From: Leptotrichia sp. HSP-342 | GTDB taxonomy: Bacteria; Fusobacteriota; Fusobacteriia; Fusobacteriales; Leptotrichiaceae | Assembly: GCF_041199995.1 (NCBI RefSeq) | Contig: NZ_CP165646.1 | Span: forward strand, 372,001-436,000 | Length of the DNA: 64,000 nucleotides | Direction: 5' to 3' | Part shown: piece by piece, positions 16,605 to 25,569 of the stretch | Layout: each line of letters begins with the position of its first letter | Position numbering within the stretch: the stretch's first letter is position 1 | Translations under genes and position numbers: made by a program | The notes under the pieces: model-generated | The model's input: only the letters and a program-made list of their open reading frames with translations | What the model was told of the DNA's origin: nothing | Database searches by the model: none

Positions 16605-16712
16605 CATATATGGTGTATAACAATATTATCTTTGTAAAAACAGGTACTGAAAACAATTTTAAAAGTGGGTGCTGACAGAATTCATATAACATTGCAAGGA
16701 ATATCTTATTAA
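16605..16712 (+). pseudogene. Collapsed DUF6683-like gene remnant
   Basis: GCATATATGGTGTATAACAA matches the DNA for the AYMAYNN motif of the paralogues. It is followed after about 20 bases by sequence matching the last 75 bases of the gene at 15144 (ACTGAAAACAATTTTAAAAG...GGAATATCTTATTAA). The 5' two thirds and most of the domain are missing. It lies exactly where a DUF6683 gene would sit if the 15144-16590 unit had been duplicated. Confidence 0.75.
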
Positions 16713-16727
16713 TTCAGGGAGTTTAAA

Positions 16728-17507
16728 ATGCTATATAGTTTAGTTTTTGCATTAATATATTTTGCAGTTTTGAGTATAATAATTATTTTTGATATGAAAA
16801 ATAGAAAAATCAAAAAAAATTTACGTAAGATTATTCAAAAGCATAAAGATGAAGCTAAAGAGAAAATAAAACTTGGAATTTTAGCAGCTGATACAGTTTA
16901 CCGTGAAAGAACAGAAACAGGAAGAGTATTTTATGAAGTGCCTGAAAATCTGAAAAAAGCAGTTCTTCTAAATATTATCTGCTTTACCATAACAGAAATA
17001 TTAATGTTTTCTGGAATAAAAATTGGAATACTGCTTTTACTTAGCTGTGCTGTAATAAGTATAACATACGGGAACAAATATTATTATCCAAAAGAAAAAA
17101 CAAAAGATACGCTTGAGATAATAAATGAAGATTTTTATTTAAATGGAAAATTACTGGATATTAAAGGCTATAACTGGGGTACTGAGTTATTTCCTCTATT
17201 TGGCACTCGAATAATCAGATCTAAATCTCACATCTATCTTCTTGATGGAAAAAAGGAAATCTGTTTTGTGCCTGAGAAAAACTTAAAAGGAGGATCTTCG
17301 CAAACAGATATAATGATAGAAAATAGCAGAATCTCAGAAATTGTGGACAACATGATAGACATAATTCAGAAAAAGCAGATTCCAAAAGTAAAATTTAGGC
17401 TTTTTAAAATGAAGATAATGCAGAGTATGCTTCTTTTTATACCTTTTATGCCGATTATAACATTTGTTTTGCTATATGGAAGCAAAGCACATATACATTT
17501 ATTTTAA
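16728..17507 (+). CDS. Membrane protein of the duplicated unit, copy 2
   Basis: A 259-residue paralogue of the gene at 15823. The segment from KEKIKLGILAADTVYRERTE to the C-terminal TM is almost the same, while the N-terminal TM and a short loop after the PH-like region (a Gly-Gly-Ser insertion) differ. The ribosome site is weaker (CAGGGAG). Keeping this copy intact while its DUF6683 partner decayed suggests the membrane protein has a use of its own or serves the other paralogues. Confidence 0.7.
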   Translation: MLYSLVFALIYFAVLSIIIIFDMKNRKIKKNLRKIIQKHKDEAKEKIKLGILAADTVYRERTETGRVFYEVPENLKKAVLLNIICFTITEILMFSGIKIGILLLLSCAVISITYGNKYYYPKEKTKDTLEIINEDFYLNGKLLDIKGYNWGTELFPLFGTRIIRSKSHIYLLDGKKEICFVPEKNLKGGSSQTDIMIENSRISEIVDNMIDIIQKKQIPKVKFRLFKMKIMQSMLLFIPFMPIITFVLLYGSKAHIHLF

Positions 17508-17566
17508 TAGGATGAGAAAATAGCTGATGGAATTTTGAATAGTTAAATACAGACAGAGGTGAAAAA

Positions 17567-18652
17567 ATGAAAAATAAAAAAATAAATCTAGCTATGATGG
17601 CAGGAATGATTTTAATGAGTATGGGATGTGAAGCAAAGGGGAAAGCTTCCCAAAGCAGTATTTCAGGAAAATATAATGTGGAAACGCTGACTACGAAAGG
17701 ACAGACTGTAAAGGTGGCAGGGCAGAAATGCTTTGAAGATTCATATTTTGAAATAAAAGGAAATATTGCCTATATAAGCCTTAACAATGTAGTTAACGGG
17801 AACTGTATAACAAAGGCAGGAACCTATGATATGCAAAGTAAGGGCAACGGGAGATATATTCTTGTAGGAAATGGCAAGGAATCAGATGAAATTATTGTAA
17901 AAAATGGAAAAGTGCAGTATAATCAGGATACAGGAATTTCAATGATTTTTGTAAAATCTCAGGGAACAGTTGCAACAGCCAAAAATACTCAAAATAAAGG
18001 ACAGGCATCGAAAGAAGTTTTATCAGGAGGCAATGTACAGGCTACAAAAGTTGGAAGAGGAATATATGCGGGAGTTGATCACAGCGGATTTGATCAAGTA
18101 ATTTATTTGAGAGATGATGGTACGTATACAGAAGAATTGGGCAAATCTGACTGGAAAACAAGAGTAGATGGAACATATATAATAAATGGAAATAAGCTGA
18201 TTACAACAGACAAAAAAGGAGTAAAAGACGAATATGAATATACATCAGCAGATAAAAAAACTATATTAGCACCTGGAAGCTTTTATATGTTTAAGACTCA
18301 AATACCTAAAAATAAGATTCCTGATGGTGTGTATAATTTCTATGTAGGCTCTGTATCAGGAAGTGCTGGAATAGGAGTTAGTGGAGCAGGAGGAAGTGGA
18401 TATATAAAATTTGAAGGAAACAGATTTACAGAATCTTCAAGTTCATTTTCTTCAATGTCAACTTCTTCTGCTACAGGAGGCTCAAGCAGTTCAAGTAAAG
18501 CTTCAGGAACATATACTATAAATAATGGTGATTTGACATTAAAATATAATAACGGTGTAGTAAAGAAACATAGTTTCTTTTATATACCACCAACTTCGAG
18601 TGGAAAGGGTGCAATGGTTATTCTTGATGGGGATATTTATTATAATGATTAA
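17567..18652 (+). CDS. Lipoprotein with three beta-rich repeats
   Basis: A 361-residue predicted lipoprotein (signal ending SMGC, Cys21). Three related regions of 75-110 residues follow (about 32-125, 160-245 and 250-360), each starting with a G.Y/IYAG/DGVYNF strand and containing a G.Y...NG turn, as in small lipocalin-like or META-like folds. The third contains Gly- and Ser-rich low-complexity loops (GVSGAGGSG, a run rich in Ser). It may be surface exposed. AGAGGTG precedes the ATG. No known function. Confidence 0.7.
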   Translation: MKNKKINLAMMAGMILMSMGCEAKGKASQSSISGKYNVETLTTKGQTVKVAGQKCFEDSYFEIKGNIAYISLNNVVNGNCITKAGTYDMQSKGNGRYILVGNGKESDEIIVKNGKVQYNQDTGISMIFVKSQGTVATAKNTQNKGQASKEVLSGGNVQATKVGRGIYAGVDHSGFDQVIYLRDDGTYTEELGKSDWKTRVDGTYIINGNKLITTDKKGVKDEYEYTSADKKTILAPGSFYMFKTQIPKNKIPDGVYNFYVGSVSGSAGIGVSGAGGSGYIKFEGNRFTESSSSFSSMSTSSATGGSSSSSKASGTYTINNGDLTLKYNNGVVKKHSFFYIPPTSSGKGAMVILDGDIYYND

Positions 18653-18721
18653 AAAATCAGCAAATATAATATTTTACAGTGCAATCAGAAAAACTTATTA
18701 TTAGAAAAATCAGGAGGAATC

Positions 18722-19840
18722 ATGAAAAGATTTATATCATTTATTTTACTGGCAATTATATTTATAACAAGCTGCGGAATTAGCCAAAGTGCTGAAGAGA
18801 ATGATGATAAAAAGGCTGTAATAGCGGCTTTTGAAGATTATATCAATGCGACAAAAAATGAAGACACAAAAAAAGTTAATGAATATCATTTAATATGGTT
18901 TAATATCTGGCGTACTTCACAGGAAAGTTATAAATATCTTACTTATAAAATAAATAAAATTGAACTAACAAATCAGAAAAATGGAAGCGGAAGGGACATA
19001 AAGCTGGCTTATGTAAATGTGTCACTAAAATATCCCGATTTAAACTATACAATGTCTAAATTTTATAAAAACAAAGACTTTAATTCGTTAGTTAAAGGAA
19101 AAAGCAGGCTGACACAAATGGAAATAATAGAAAAAGAAGTGTCTTCCTTTTTAAAAAGTGAATTAAAGAAAAATGATATAAAATATATCGAAAAGGAAAT
19201 GACTGTAAAATTTGAGTACTTCTATCCGCTTAAAAAATGGGAAATTCCTTATGATGAGAATATAGAGTTTATAAATATTCTTTCACTTGACAGCTATAAA
19301 ATAAAAGGAATGGATAAAACCATAGGAGAAATTGTAAGAACGCCGGAAAATGATGATGATAGAAAACTTTTAATCAGTGAAAAAGAGGAAAAAATAAGAA
19401 ATAAAACAGCAAAAATTGATGATTATAAACTGCTTCTGATACTTTACTCGCCGGTAAAAAATCCTGATAACATTAACTTTAAAAGAATATCGCAAAAATT
19501 AATAGAAAATTTCCCTGATTATCCGGAAGGATACCGTATTATGACAGATTTCCTTTATCATAATTATCCTGATAACTATTCAGAAATACTGAATTATGCA
19601 CAAAAAGGAATTGAAGCATATAAAAATGTCGATACAAAAAAATATCCGGAATTTATTTATGAAAATAGCATAAATCATCCATTAAACGAACTGTATACAA
19701 TTATGATAGATGTTTATTTGAAAAAAGGTGAAAAGGAAAAAGCACTGGATGTGTTCAATAAAAACAAAAAAATTATAAAATATTGGATGCCTCCTGCGAA
19801 TTACGCACAGCTTGTAAAAAGGCTGGGTGTACAATGGTAG
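18722..19840 (+). CDS. Lipoprotein with TPR-like C terminus
   Basis: A 372-residue predicted lipoprotein (signal ending ITSC, Cys18). The N-terminal part of about 180 residues begins with a NTF2/SnoaL-like helix pattern (AVIAAFEDYINATKNEDTKK). The C-terminal half has helical repeats with NFPDYPEGYRIMTDFLYHN, close to the lipoprotein at 14385. AGGAGG precedes the ATG. The two lipoproteins may be domain-sharing relatives within the cluster. Function not known. Confidence 0.7.
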   Translation: MKRFISFILLAIIFITSCGISQSAEENDDKKAVIAAFEDYINATKNEDTKKVNEYHLIWFNIWRTSQESYKYLTYKINKIELTNQKNGSGRDIKLAYVNVSLKYPDLNYTMSKFYKNKDFNSLVKGKSRLTQMEIIEKEVSSFLKSELKKNDIKYIEKEMTVKFEYFYPLKKWEIPYDENIEFINILSLDSYKIKGMDKTIGEIVRTPENDDDRKLLISEKEEKIRNKTAKIDDYKLLLILYSPVKNPDNINFKRISQKLIENFPDYPEGYRIMTDFLYHNYPDNYSEILNYAQKGIEAYKNVDTKKYPEFIYENSINHPLNELYTIMIDVYLKKGEKEKALDVFNKNKKIIKYWMPPANYAQLVKRLGVQW

Positions 19841-19901
19841 AATTTATAAATTTTCACAAATAACTAAAAATTACAACAACAATAATAGGAGTTGATTTAT
19901 T

Positions 19902-20192
19902 ATGAAAAAAATTATTTTTGTATTTTTAATATTAGCAAGTGCCTACAGTTTTGCAGCACAAAAAACTTTAAGAACGGTAGAAAAATGTCGTGTAACTTCA
20001 AGAGGTATGACAAAAGATGGCAAAAGATTCGCAAACTGTGTCAGCCTTCAGTCAGGAAAAACATTTAATTTTACAGGACTTGTTGACCAGACTTATTACA
20101 AATTTTCAAAAGGAACAATATTTAAAGTATATTTTTATGGAAGCGGAAATAGAAATTTAACTTTGGAAACTTTTGACTATATTGGTAATTAA
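19902..20192 (+). CDS. Small secreted protein with two cysteines
   Basis: A 96-residue protein with a signal peptide (to about residue 18) and a mature part of about 78 residues with two Cys that could pair (EKCRVTS, ANCVSL). The strand-rich pattern QSGKTFNFTG...IFKVYFYGSGN suggests a small beta fold. AGGAG lies about ten bases upstream. It is the last gene of the envelope cluster and is followed about 110 bases later by a strong terminator. Family unknown. Confidence 0.65.
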   Translation: MKKIIFVFLILASAYSFAAQKTLRTVEKCRVTSRGMTKDGKRFANCVSLQSGKTFNFTGLVDQTYYKFSKGTIFKVYFYGSGNRNLTLETFDYIGN

Positions 20193-20304
20193 TTTACTAA
20201 AAATAATATTTTTTAAATATTTTAAATAAAAAAATTTAAAATATCATATAAGAAGTAAAATAACAAAACATAATTGAGAAATTTTTGAAAAAATATTATT
20301 ACTG

Positions 20305-20350
20305 TACCTCCAATCTTGAAAATTAAATTGGAGGTATATTTTTTATTTTC
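20305..20350 (+). terminator. Terminator of the envelope cluster
   Basis: TACCTCCAAT pairs with ATTGGAGGTA, followed by a T-rich run. Confidence 0.88.
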
Positions 20351-20396
20351 TTCAAGTCTTTTCGTATCCCAATCTTTCGACATTTACGTAAACGTC

Positions 20397-20425
20397 TTGA
20401 CAAATTAAAAAATAAAGTATATAAT
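20397..20425 (+). promoter_or_regulatory. Promoter of glgP with long leader (family R3)
   Basis: TTGACA at 20397-20402 and TATAAT at 20420-20425, 17 bases apart: a consensus sigma-70 promoter. The leader of about 155 bases contains a strong inverted repeat, AAAATTGGAT near 20451 pairing with ATCCAATTTT near 20513, with TTGAAG directly after. Confidence 0.7.
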
Positions 20426-20587
20426 ATCTCCGACATAGTAAAACAACTTTAAAATTGGATATAACTTATAATTAAATTGCTTAAATTACAAGTTTATTTA
20501 TTATAACAATAATCCAATTTTGAAGTGGTTAAACCATTAAATTTATTATAAAAAACAAAATTTATTTGAAAGGAAATAATCAAAACA

Positions 20588-22852
20588 GTGAGTTATAATT
20601 TTACAGATTTTTTACAGAAAAAAAATGAAAAAAATTTAAATGAAATGACAAATCAAGAAATTTATTACAAATTACTGGAATATGTTAAAGAAAGAGCAGA
20701 TGAAAAAACACCTAATAAATCTAAAAAGAAAATATACTACATTTCTGCAGAGTTCTTAATTGGAAAATTGTTGTCAAATAATTTGATTAATTTGGGGATT
20801 TATAAGGAAGTAAGGGAAGAATTGAAGGCTGCAGGAAAAAACTTGAGCCACATTGAAGAAGTAGAAACTGAACCTTCATTAGGAAACGGTGGACTTGGAA
20901 GACTTGCTTCATGCTTTGTTGATTCAATGTCAACTTTAGGAATCAATGGAGAAGGAGTCGGACTTAACTATCACTGCGGACTGTTTAAGCAGGTTTTCAA
21001 AAACAATGAGCAAAAAGCTGAGGCAAACTACTGGATAGAAGACCAAAGTTGGCTAAGAGATACAAATATTGGATATGAAGTTAAATTCAAAAACTTCAGT
21101 TTACATTCAAAATTAAAAAGAATTGATATTTTAGGATATGAAAAAGATACAAAAAATTATTTGAATTTGTTTGATATTGAAAGCATTGACTACAATTTGA
21201 TAGAAAATGGAATATCATTCGATGAAGAAAATATTGAAAAAAATCTAACATTATTCCTATATCCTGACGACAGTACAAAAAAAGGAGAATTGTTACGTAT
21301 TTATCAACAATATTTCATGGTATCAAATGCAGCAAGATTGATTATTGCTGAAGCAACTGAAAAAGGAAGCAATATTCACGATTTAGCAGATTATGCATTT
21401 GTTCAAATTAACGATACACACCCAAGTATGGTAATTCCTGAATTAATCCGTATTATGACGGAAGAGCATAATATTTCTTTTGAAGAAGCAACAGAAATTG
21501 TAACAAAAATGACAGGATATACAAATCACACAATTTTGGCAGAAGCATTAGAAAAATGGCCTCTAGACTACTTAGAAGAAGTTGTGCCGAACATTGTTGA
21601 AATTATAAAAAAATTGGATAAAGTTATAAAAGTTAAATATTCAGATGAAAAAGTACAAATTATCGATGAGCAAAACAGAGTTCACATGGCAAATATGGAT
21701 ATTCATTTCTCTTCAAGTGTAAATGGAGTTGCTTATCTGCATACTGAAATCTTGAAAAATAGTGAACTTAAAGAATTTTATGAAATTTATCCAAACAAAT
21801 TTAATAATAAAACAAATGGTATTACATTCAGAAGATGGCTTGAAAGCTGTAACGAAGACTTGGCAGACTACTTGAAAGAATTAATTGGTACAGGATACTT
21901 AACAGATGCTGAAAATCTAAAAGAACTTTTAAAATATGTTGATGATAAAAATGTTTATGAAAAATTATCACAAATTAAACACGAAAATAAAATTAAATTG
22001 AAAAAATATTTACAACATACACAAGGAATCGTTATTGACGAAAACAGTATCATTGATACTCAAATTAAGAGATTCCACGAATATAAACGTCAACAAATGA
22101 ACGCTTTGTATGTAATTAAAAAATATTTAGACATTAAAAATGGAAAATTACCAGAAAGAAAGATAACAGTATTATTCGGTGGAAAAGCTGCACCAGCCTA
22201 CATCATTGCTCAAGACATAATCCACTTAATACTTTGTCTATCAGAAATAATAAACAACGACCCAGAAGTAAACAAATACTTAAATGTTTACCTAGTTGAA
22301 AACTATAATGTAGGATTAGCTGAAAAAATTATTCCAGCAACAGATATTTCTGAACAAATCTCGCTTGCTTCAAAAGAAGCCAGTGGAACTGGAAATATGA
22401 AATTTATGCTAAATGGAGCATTGACTCTTGGAACAATGGATGGAGCGAATGTGGAAATTCATGATCTTGTAGGCGATGAAAATATCTATATTTTTGGAAA
22501 AAATAGTGATGATATAATTAAATTATACGAAACATCAGGATATGTTTCAAAAGATTACTACAAGCAAGATGGAATAAAAGAAGTAGTTGATTTCATAACG
22601 TCAGATAAATTATTAAAAGTAGGAAATAAAGAAAGATTAGAAAGACTTCAAAATGAATTAATAAACAAAGACTGGTTTATGACATTAATCGACTTTGAAG
22701 ATTACTACAACACAAAAGAAAGAATGTTTAAAGACTATGAAAACAAAGACTTGTGGTACAAAAAAGTAATAAACAACATAGCAAAAGCAGGATTCTTCTC
22801 ATCAGACAGAACAATCGAACAATATGAAAATGAAATCTGGAAAACTAAATAA
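20588..22852 (+). CDS. glgP: Glycogen/starch (alpha-glucan) phosphorylase
   Basis: A 754-residue GT35 enzyme that releases glucose-1-phosphate from alpha-1,4-glucans. Conserved blocks run through the protein: [43 protein letters not shown] and the PLP-lysine region [20 protein letters not shown]. The start is GTG with AAAGGAAA about 11 bases upstream. The length is slightly short but in the family range. No other glycogen gene lies beside it; it is a single-gene unit with its own promoter, leader and terminator, so it may be regulated alone. Confidence 0.95.
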   Translation: MSYNFTDFLQKKNEKNLNEMTNQEIYYKLLEYVKERADEKTPNKSKKKIYYISAEFLIGKLLSNNLINLGIYKEVREELKAAGKNLSHIEEVETEPSLGNGGLGRLASCFVDSMSTLGINGEGVGLNYHCGLFKQVFKNNEQKAEANYWIEDQSWLRDTNIGYEVKFKNFSLHSKLKRIDILGYEKDTKNYLNLFDIESIDYNLIENGISFDEENIEKNLTLFLYPDDSTKKGELLRIYQQYFMVSNAARLIIAEATEKGSNIHDLADYAFVQINDTHPSMVIPELIRIMTEEHNISFEEATEIVTKMTGYTNHTILAEALEKWPLDYLEEVVPNIVEIIKKLDKVIKVKYSDEKVQIIDEQNRVHMANMDIHFSSSVNGVAYLHTEILKNSELKEFYEIYPNKFNNKTNGITFRRWLESCNEDLADYLKELIGTGYLTDAENLKELLKYVDDKNVYEKLSQIKHENKIKLKKYLQHTQGIVIDENSIIDTQIKRFHEYKRQQMNALYVIKKYLDIKNGKLPERKITVLFGGKAAPAYIIAQDIIHLILCLSEIINNDPEVNKYLNVYLVENYNVGLAEKIIPATDISEQISLASKEASGTGNMKFMLNGALTLGTMDGANVEIHDLVGDENIYIFGKNSDDIIKLYETSGYVSKDYYKQDGIKEVVDFITSDKLLKVGNKERLERLQNELINKDWFMTLIDFEDYYNTKERMFKDYENKDLWYKKVINNIAKAGFFSSDRTIEQYENEIWKTK

Positions 22853-22862
22853 ATTTTATAAG

Positions 22863-22892
22863 ACGGGGATTTAATGTCCTCGTTTTAAATTT
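22863..22892 (+). terminator. Terminator of glgP
   Basis: ACGGGGA pairs with TCCTCGT (one G-U), followed by TTTTAAATTT. Confidence 0.7.
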
Positions 22893-23019
22893 ACAAAAAT
22901 CTATATTACAAAGTAAACTACAATCAAAAAAAAATGAAAAAATAAATAACAAAATTGAAATTGTAATATTATAAACATTTGTTACAATAAAACAAAAAAT
23001 TGTAAGGAAGTTGATATTT

Positions 23020-23188
23020 ATGAAAAAAATATTTTTAATTGTAATACTTGCAATAATTACAGTAAGCTAGTCCAAAAGAATGGGCAGCAGCAGCATATAA
23101 TAAAAGAAGAGCCGAAAGAGGTGTGTGATGCTATAAAGATGAAAGTGGATATGTTTACTGCGAAGACAAATATGGAAATCGCCATTAG
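23020..23188 (+). pseudogene. Broken small secreted cysteine-containing peptide gene
   Basis: AAGGAAG precedes an ATG that starts a signal peptide (MKKIFLIVILAIITVS) ending at TAG 23068. The +1 frame then continues ASPKEWAAAAYNKRRAERGV, a TGA, and CYKDESGYVYCEDKYGNRH before TAG 23186. One frameshift and one stop codon therefore separate what looks like a single peptide of about 50 residues with two Cys. It could be a decayed antimicrobial or signalling peptide; no family is recognised. Confidence 0.55.
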
Positions 23189-23256
23189 TATAAAATTTTA
23201 GAGAAATGAATTGTTGTGTTTGAAGCAAAATTTTTGGAATTTTCTTTCTTTTTTTA

Positions 23257-23325
23257 TTTCATAGGATTGCTTATTGCTGCAAATCCTTATATTGGAGTAA
23301 AAAATTATCCTAATAATTAAAATTA
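23257..23325 (-). repeat. Dispersed intergenic repeat R1, copy 3
   Basis: Reverse-oriented copy of the element at 292-368. Read on the - strand it has TAATTTTAATTATTAGGATA, then ATAAGGATTTGC, a seven-base loop and GCAATCCT. It fills part of a 400-base gap that also contains an inverted repeat near 23353-23391 (CAACTTAA/TTAAGTTG). Confidence 0.7.
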
Positions 23326-23474
23326 TGGTAAGATTTTAATTTTTAAGTAAAAGACAACTTAATTTGAGTTTTTCTATTATATTTAAGTTGATAATAACCT
23401 TATGAAATTAGAATAATTTTTGTTGAAAGCAAGCTTTGTATTTTACTGTAAAATTGAAATTTGAGAGCGTGAGT

Positions 23475-23502
23475 ACAGAGGTATAGCGTTTGATACCTCT
23501 GT
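23475..23502. other. Perfect 10-bp hairpin upstream of rpmG
   Basis: ACAGAGGTAT pairs with ATACCTCTGT around AGCGTTTG. There is no U-tract, so it is not a usual terminator. It lies before the rpmG promoter. The arm shares TGATACCTCTG with the L10 leader attenuator at 26510-26520, possibly by chance. Confidence 0.4.
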
Positions 23503-23607
23503 GTTAAAATAAATTAAATATAGTAAATAAAATAAAAAACAATTATTACTCAAAAATAATTTTAGAATAGAAAATAGAAAAGTTTAAAAAAAGTAAAGAA
23601 AATGGTA

Positions 23608-23636
23608 TTGACAAAAAAAGAGGAATATGATATTAT
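23608..23636 (+). promoter_or_regulatory. Promoter of rpmG-trnW-secE-nusG
   Basis: TTGACA at 23608-23613 and TATTAT at 23631-23636 with a 17-base spacer, about 50 bases before rpmG. Confidence 0.75.
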
Positions 23637-23692
23637 AAATGAGCTAGTTTATTCTGGTAATACCAATATTTTATTGGGAGGGATAGAAAACA

Positions 23693-23842
23693 ATGAGAGT
23701 ACAAGTTATTTTAGAATGCACTGAAACTAAGTTGAGACACTATGTTACAACTAAAAATAAAAAAACTCATCCTGAAAGATTAGAGTTAAGAAAATATAAT
23801 CCAGTGCTTAAAAGACATTCTCTTTATAGAGAAGTTAAATAA
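23693..23842 (+). CDS. rpmG: 50S ribosomal protein L33 (zinc-free type)
   Basis: A 49-residue protein with the L33 pattern [20 protein letters not shown]...[20 protein letters not shown]. Only one Cys (Cys9) remains and the usual C-terminal Cys pair is absent, so this is the zinc-independent form. GGGAGG precedes the ATG. It begins the classic rpmG-tRNA-Trp-secE-nusG-ribosomal protein-rpoBC series and has its own consensus promoter. Confidence 0.93.
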   Translation: MRVQVILECTETKLRHYVTTKNKKTHPERLELRKYNPVLKRHSLYREVK

Positions 23843-23858
23843 TCTCATAAAAATAGAT

Positions 23859-23934
23859 AGGTCAGTAGTTCAATTGGTAGAGCGTCGGTCTCCAAAACCG
23901 AAAGTTGCGGGTTCGATTCCTGCCTGGCCTGCCA
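23859..23934 (+). tRNA. trnW: tRNA-Trp (CCA)
   Basis: A 76-base cloverleaf with acceptor AGGTCAG/CTGGCCT, anticodon CCA in TCTCCAAAA, a T-loop GGTTCGATTCC and an encoded CCA end. Its place between rpmG and secE is conserved in many bacteria. Confidence 0.97.
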
Positions 23935-23971
23935 TTTTATTTTATGGGAATTTTTTTTTGAAAGTATCAAT

Positions 23972-23998
23972 TTGATTAATATCATAAAGATTAATCAA
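23972..23998. other. Palindrome between tRNA-Trp and secE
   Basis: TTGATTAAT and ATTAATCAA are perfect inverted repeats nine bases apart. It could be an RNA hairpin or an operator; no U-tract follows. Confidence 0.4.
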
Positions 23999-24066
23999 GT
24001 GTTAAATGATTATACAGTCAGTGTTTAGGTTTTGTTTAAATTCCTAAATAATTCTAGGAGAAAATC

Positions 24067-24282
24067 ATGAGTAAATTTAATTTAAAAGAAGTTTTGGGAA
24101 ATTTACGTGAAGAATATAAAAAGATATATTGGCCTGATAAAATAGAAGTTTATCATGTAACTATAATTGTGATTCTTATGACAGCATTTATAGCGATATA
24201 TACACTACTTTTTGATACGGCGTTTAATTTTGTGCTGGCAAAGATAAGTGATATTTTGAAAAATCTTATAGGAGGCGCGTAA
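24067..24282 (+). CDS. secE: Preprotein translocase subunit SecE
   Basis: A 71-residue protein with one transmembrane segment (about 29-55) preceded by the SecE signature EYKKIYWPDKIEV. SecE clamps SecY in the Sec translocon of the inner membrane. It has the single-TM form, unlike the three-TM protein of E. coli. CTAGGAG lies before the ATG. nusG follows after one base, so the two are translationally linked. Confidence 0.95.
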   Translation: MSKFNLKEVLGNLREEYKKIYWPDKIEVYHVTIIVILMTAFIAIYTLLFDTAFNFVLAKISDILKNLIGGA

Positions 24283-24283
24283 A

Positions 24284-24910
24284 GTGACTGAAACAAAGGA
24301 AAAAAATGAAGATGAAATTGTATACGAAAAAAAATGGTATATAATTCATACGTATTCTGGCTATGAAAAAAAAGTGGCGACAGATCTTGAAAAAAGAATA
24401 GAGTCGCTTGACTTGACAGATAGAGTTTTTAGAATTTTAGTTCCTGAAGAAGAGGTGCTAGAAGAAAAGCGTGGTAAACAAGTAAAAGTTTCAAGAAAAC
24501 TTTTCCCAAGTTACGTAATGATAGAAATGCTTTCTGTTAGAGAAGAAAATGAGCTAGGATTAGGATATCGTGTTGACAGTGATGCTTGGTATGTTATAAG
24601 AAATACTAATGGAGTTACTGGATTTGTAGGAGTTGGAAGTGATCCGATACCGTTGTCTGATGAAGAAGCTTCAGATTTGCTTGCTAAAGTTGGTATTGAT
24701 GTCGAAGGTGAAGAAAGAATACCAAGATTTGACATTAATTTTGAAGTTGGTGAAGTTGTTAACGTTAAAAGCGGTTCTTTTGATGGACAACAAGGAGAAA
24801 TTTCTGAAATTGACTACGAACATGGTAAAGTAAAGGTTATGCTTGAAGTTTTAGGACGTTTAACTCCAGTAGAAGTAGAGCATACTGAAATAGAAAAAAT
24901 AGACTATTAA
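24284..24910 (+). CDS. nusG: Transcription elongation/termination factor NusG
   Basis: A 208-residue NusG with an NGN domain (KWYIIHTYSGYEKKV..., about 17-140) and a C-terminal KOW domain (EVGEVVNVKSGSFDGQQG, about 152-208). It couples RNA polymerase to ribosomes and Rho. The start is GTG with GGAGG upstream, and secE stops one base earlier. The NGN domain carries the family's usual PSYVMIEM segment. Confidence 0.95.
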   Translation: MTETKEKNEDEIVYEKKWYIIHTYSGYEKKVATDLEKRIESLDLTDRVFRILVPEEEVLEEKRGKQVKVSRKLFPSYVMIEMLSVREENELGLGYRVDSDAWYVIRNTNGVTGFVGVGSDPIPLSDEEASDLLAKVGIDVEGEERIPRFDINFEVGEVVNVKSGSFDGQQGEISEIDYEHGKVKVMLEVLGRLTPVEVEHTEIEKIDY

Positions 24911-24986
24911 AAGTCAAAAATAAAATTGAAAAACAAAAGTATTATTAAAGAATAATAATTAGCGAAATTTTAATTTGAAAGAAAAA

Positions 24987-25015
24987 GTGGGAGATTTAGC
25001 AAATTCAATTACCAC
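24987..25015 (+). promoter_or_regulatory. L1-type mRNA operator upstream of rplK
   Basis: GTGGGAGATTTAGCAAATTC, then AATTACCAC. GTGG pairs with CCAC around an internal loop, directly before the ribosome site of rplK. It is nearly identical to 25524-25552. This is the shape of the L1-binding site by which ribosomal protein L1 represses its own operon (established in E. coli; inferred here). Confidence 0.65.
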
Positions 25016-25027
25016 AAAGGAGGAAAA

Positions 25028-25453
25028 ATGGCTAAAGAAGTAATCGGAAAGATTAAATTACAATTAGAAGCAGGGAAAGCAAATCCTGCACCACCAGTAG
25101 GACCTGCATTAGGACAACATGGGGTAAATATTGCAGAATTTTGTAAAGCATTTAATGCTCAAACACAAGATAAAATGGGATTTGTAATTCCAGTAGAAAT
25201 AACTGTTTATGCAGATAGAAGTTTTACTTTTGTTTTAAAAACTCCACCTGCATCAGATTTATTAAAAAAAGCAGCTAAAGTTCAAAAAGGTGCTGGAAAC
25301 TCTTTAAAAGAAGTTGCTGGAACTATAACAAAAGCTCAATTACAAGAAATTGCAGAAACTAAAATGCCAGACTTAAATGCTGGATCAGTTGAAGCAGCTA
25401 TGAATATTATTGCAGGAACTGCGAGAAGTATGGGTATCAAAATTTCTGAATAA
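25028..25453 (+). CDS. rplK: 50S ribosomal protein L11
   Basis: A 141-residue L11 of normal length. Conserved features are the N-terminal [20 protein letters not shown] loop (thiostrepton and GTPase-centre region) and the C-terminal rRNA-binding domain ending [19 protein letters not shown] precedes the ATG. It forms an operon with rplA, with an L1-type operator hairpin before each gene. Confidence 0.97.
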   Translation: MAKEVIGKIKLQLEAGKANPAPPVGPALGQHGVNIAEFCKAFNAQTQDKMGFVIPVEITVYADRSFTFVLKTPPASDLLKKAAKVQKGAGNSLKEVAGTITKAQLQEIAETKMPDLNAGSVEAAMNIIAGTARSMGIKISE

Positions 25454-25523
25454 TAAAAAGGAAATTTTAATAACAGATATAATTCTATAATTAAAAAAAT
25501 AAATTAAATGATTAGTAAAACAA

Positions 25524-25552
25524 GTGGGAGATTTAGTAAATTCAATTACCAC
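25524..25552 (+). promoter_or_regulatory. L1-type mRNA operator upstream of rplA
   Basis: Second copy of the 24987-25015 hairpin (GTGGGAGATTTAGTAAATTC, then AATTACCAC), again just before the ribosome site. Two operators in one rplK-rplA unit are unusual; the classic E. coli arrangement has a single site upstream of rplK. Confidence 0.65.
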
Positions 25553-25569
25553 AGAGGAGGAAATAATAA

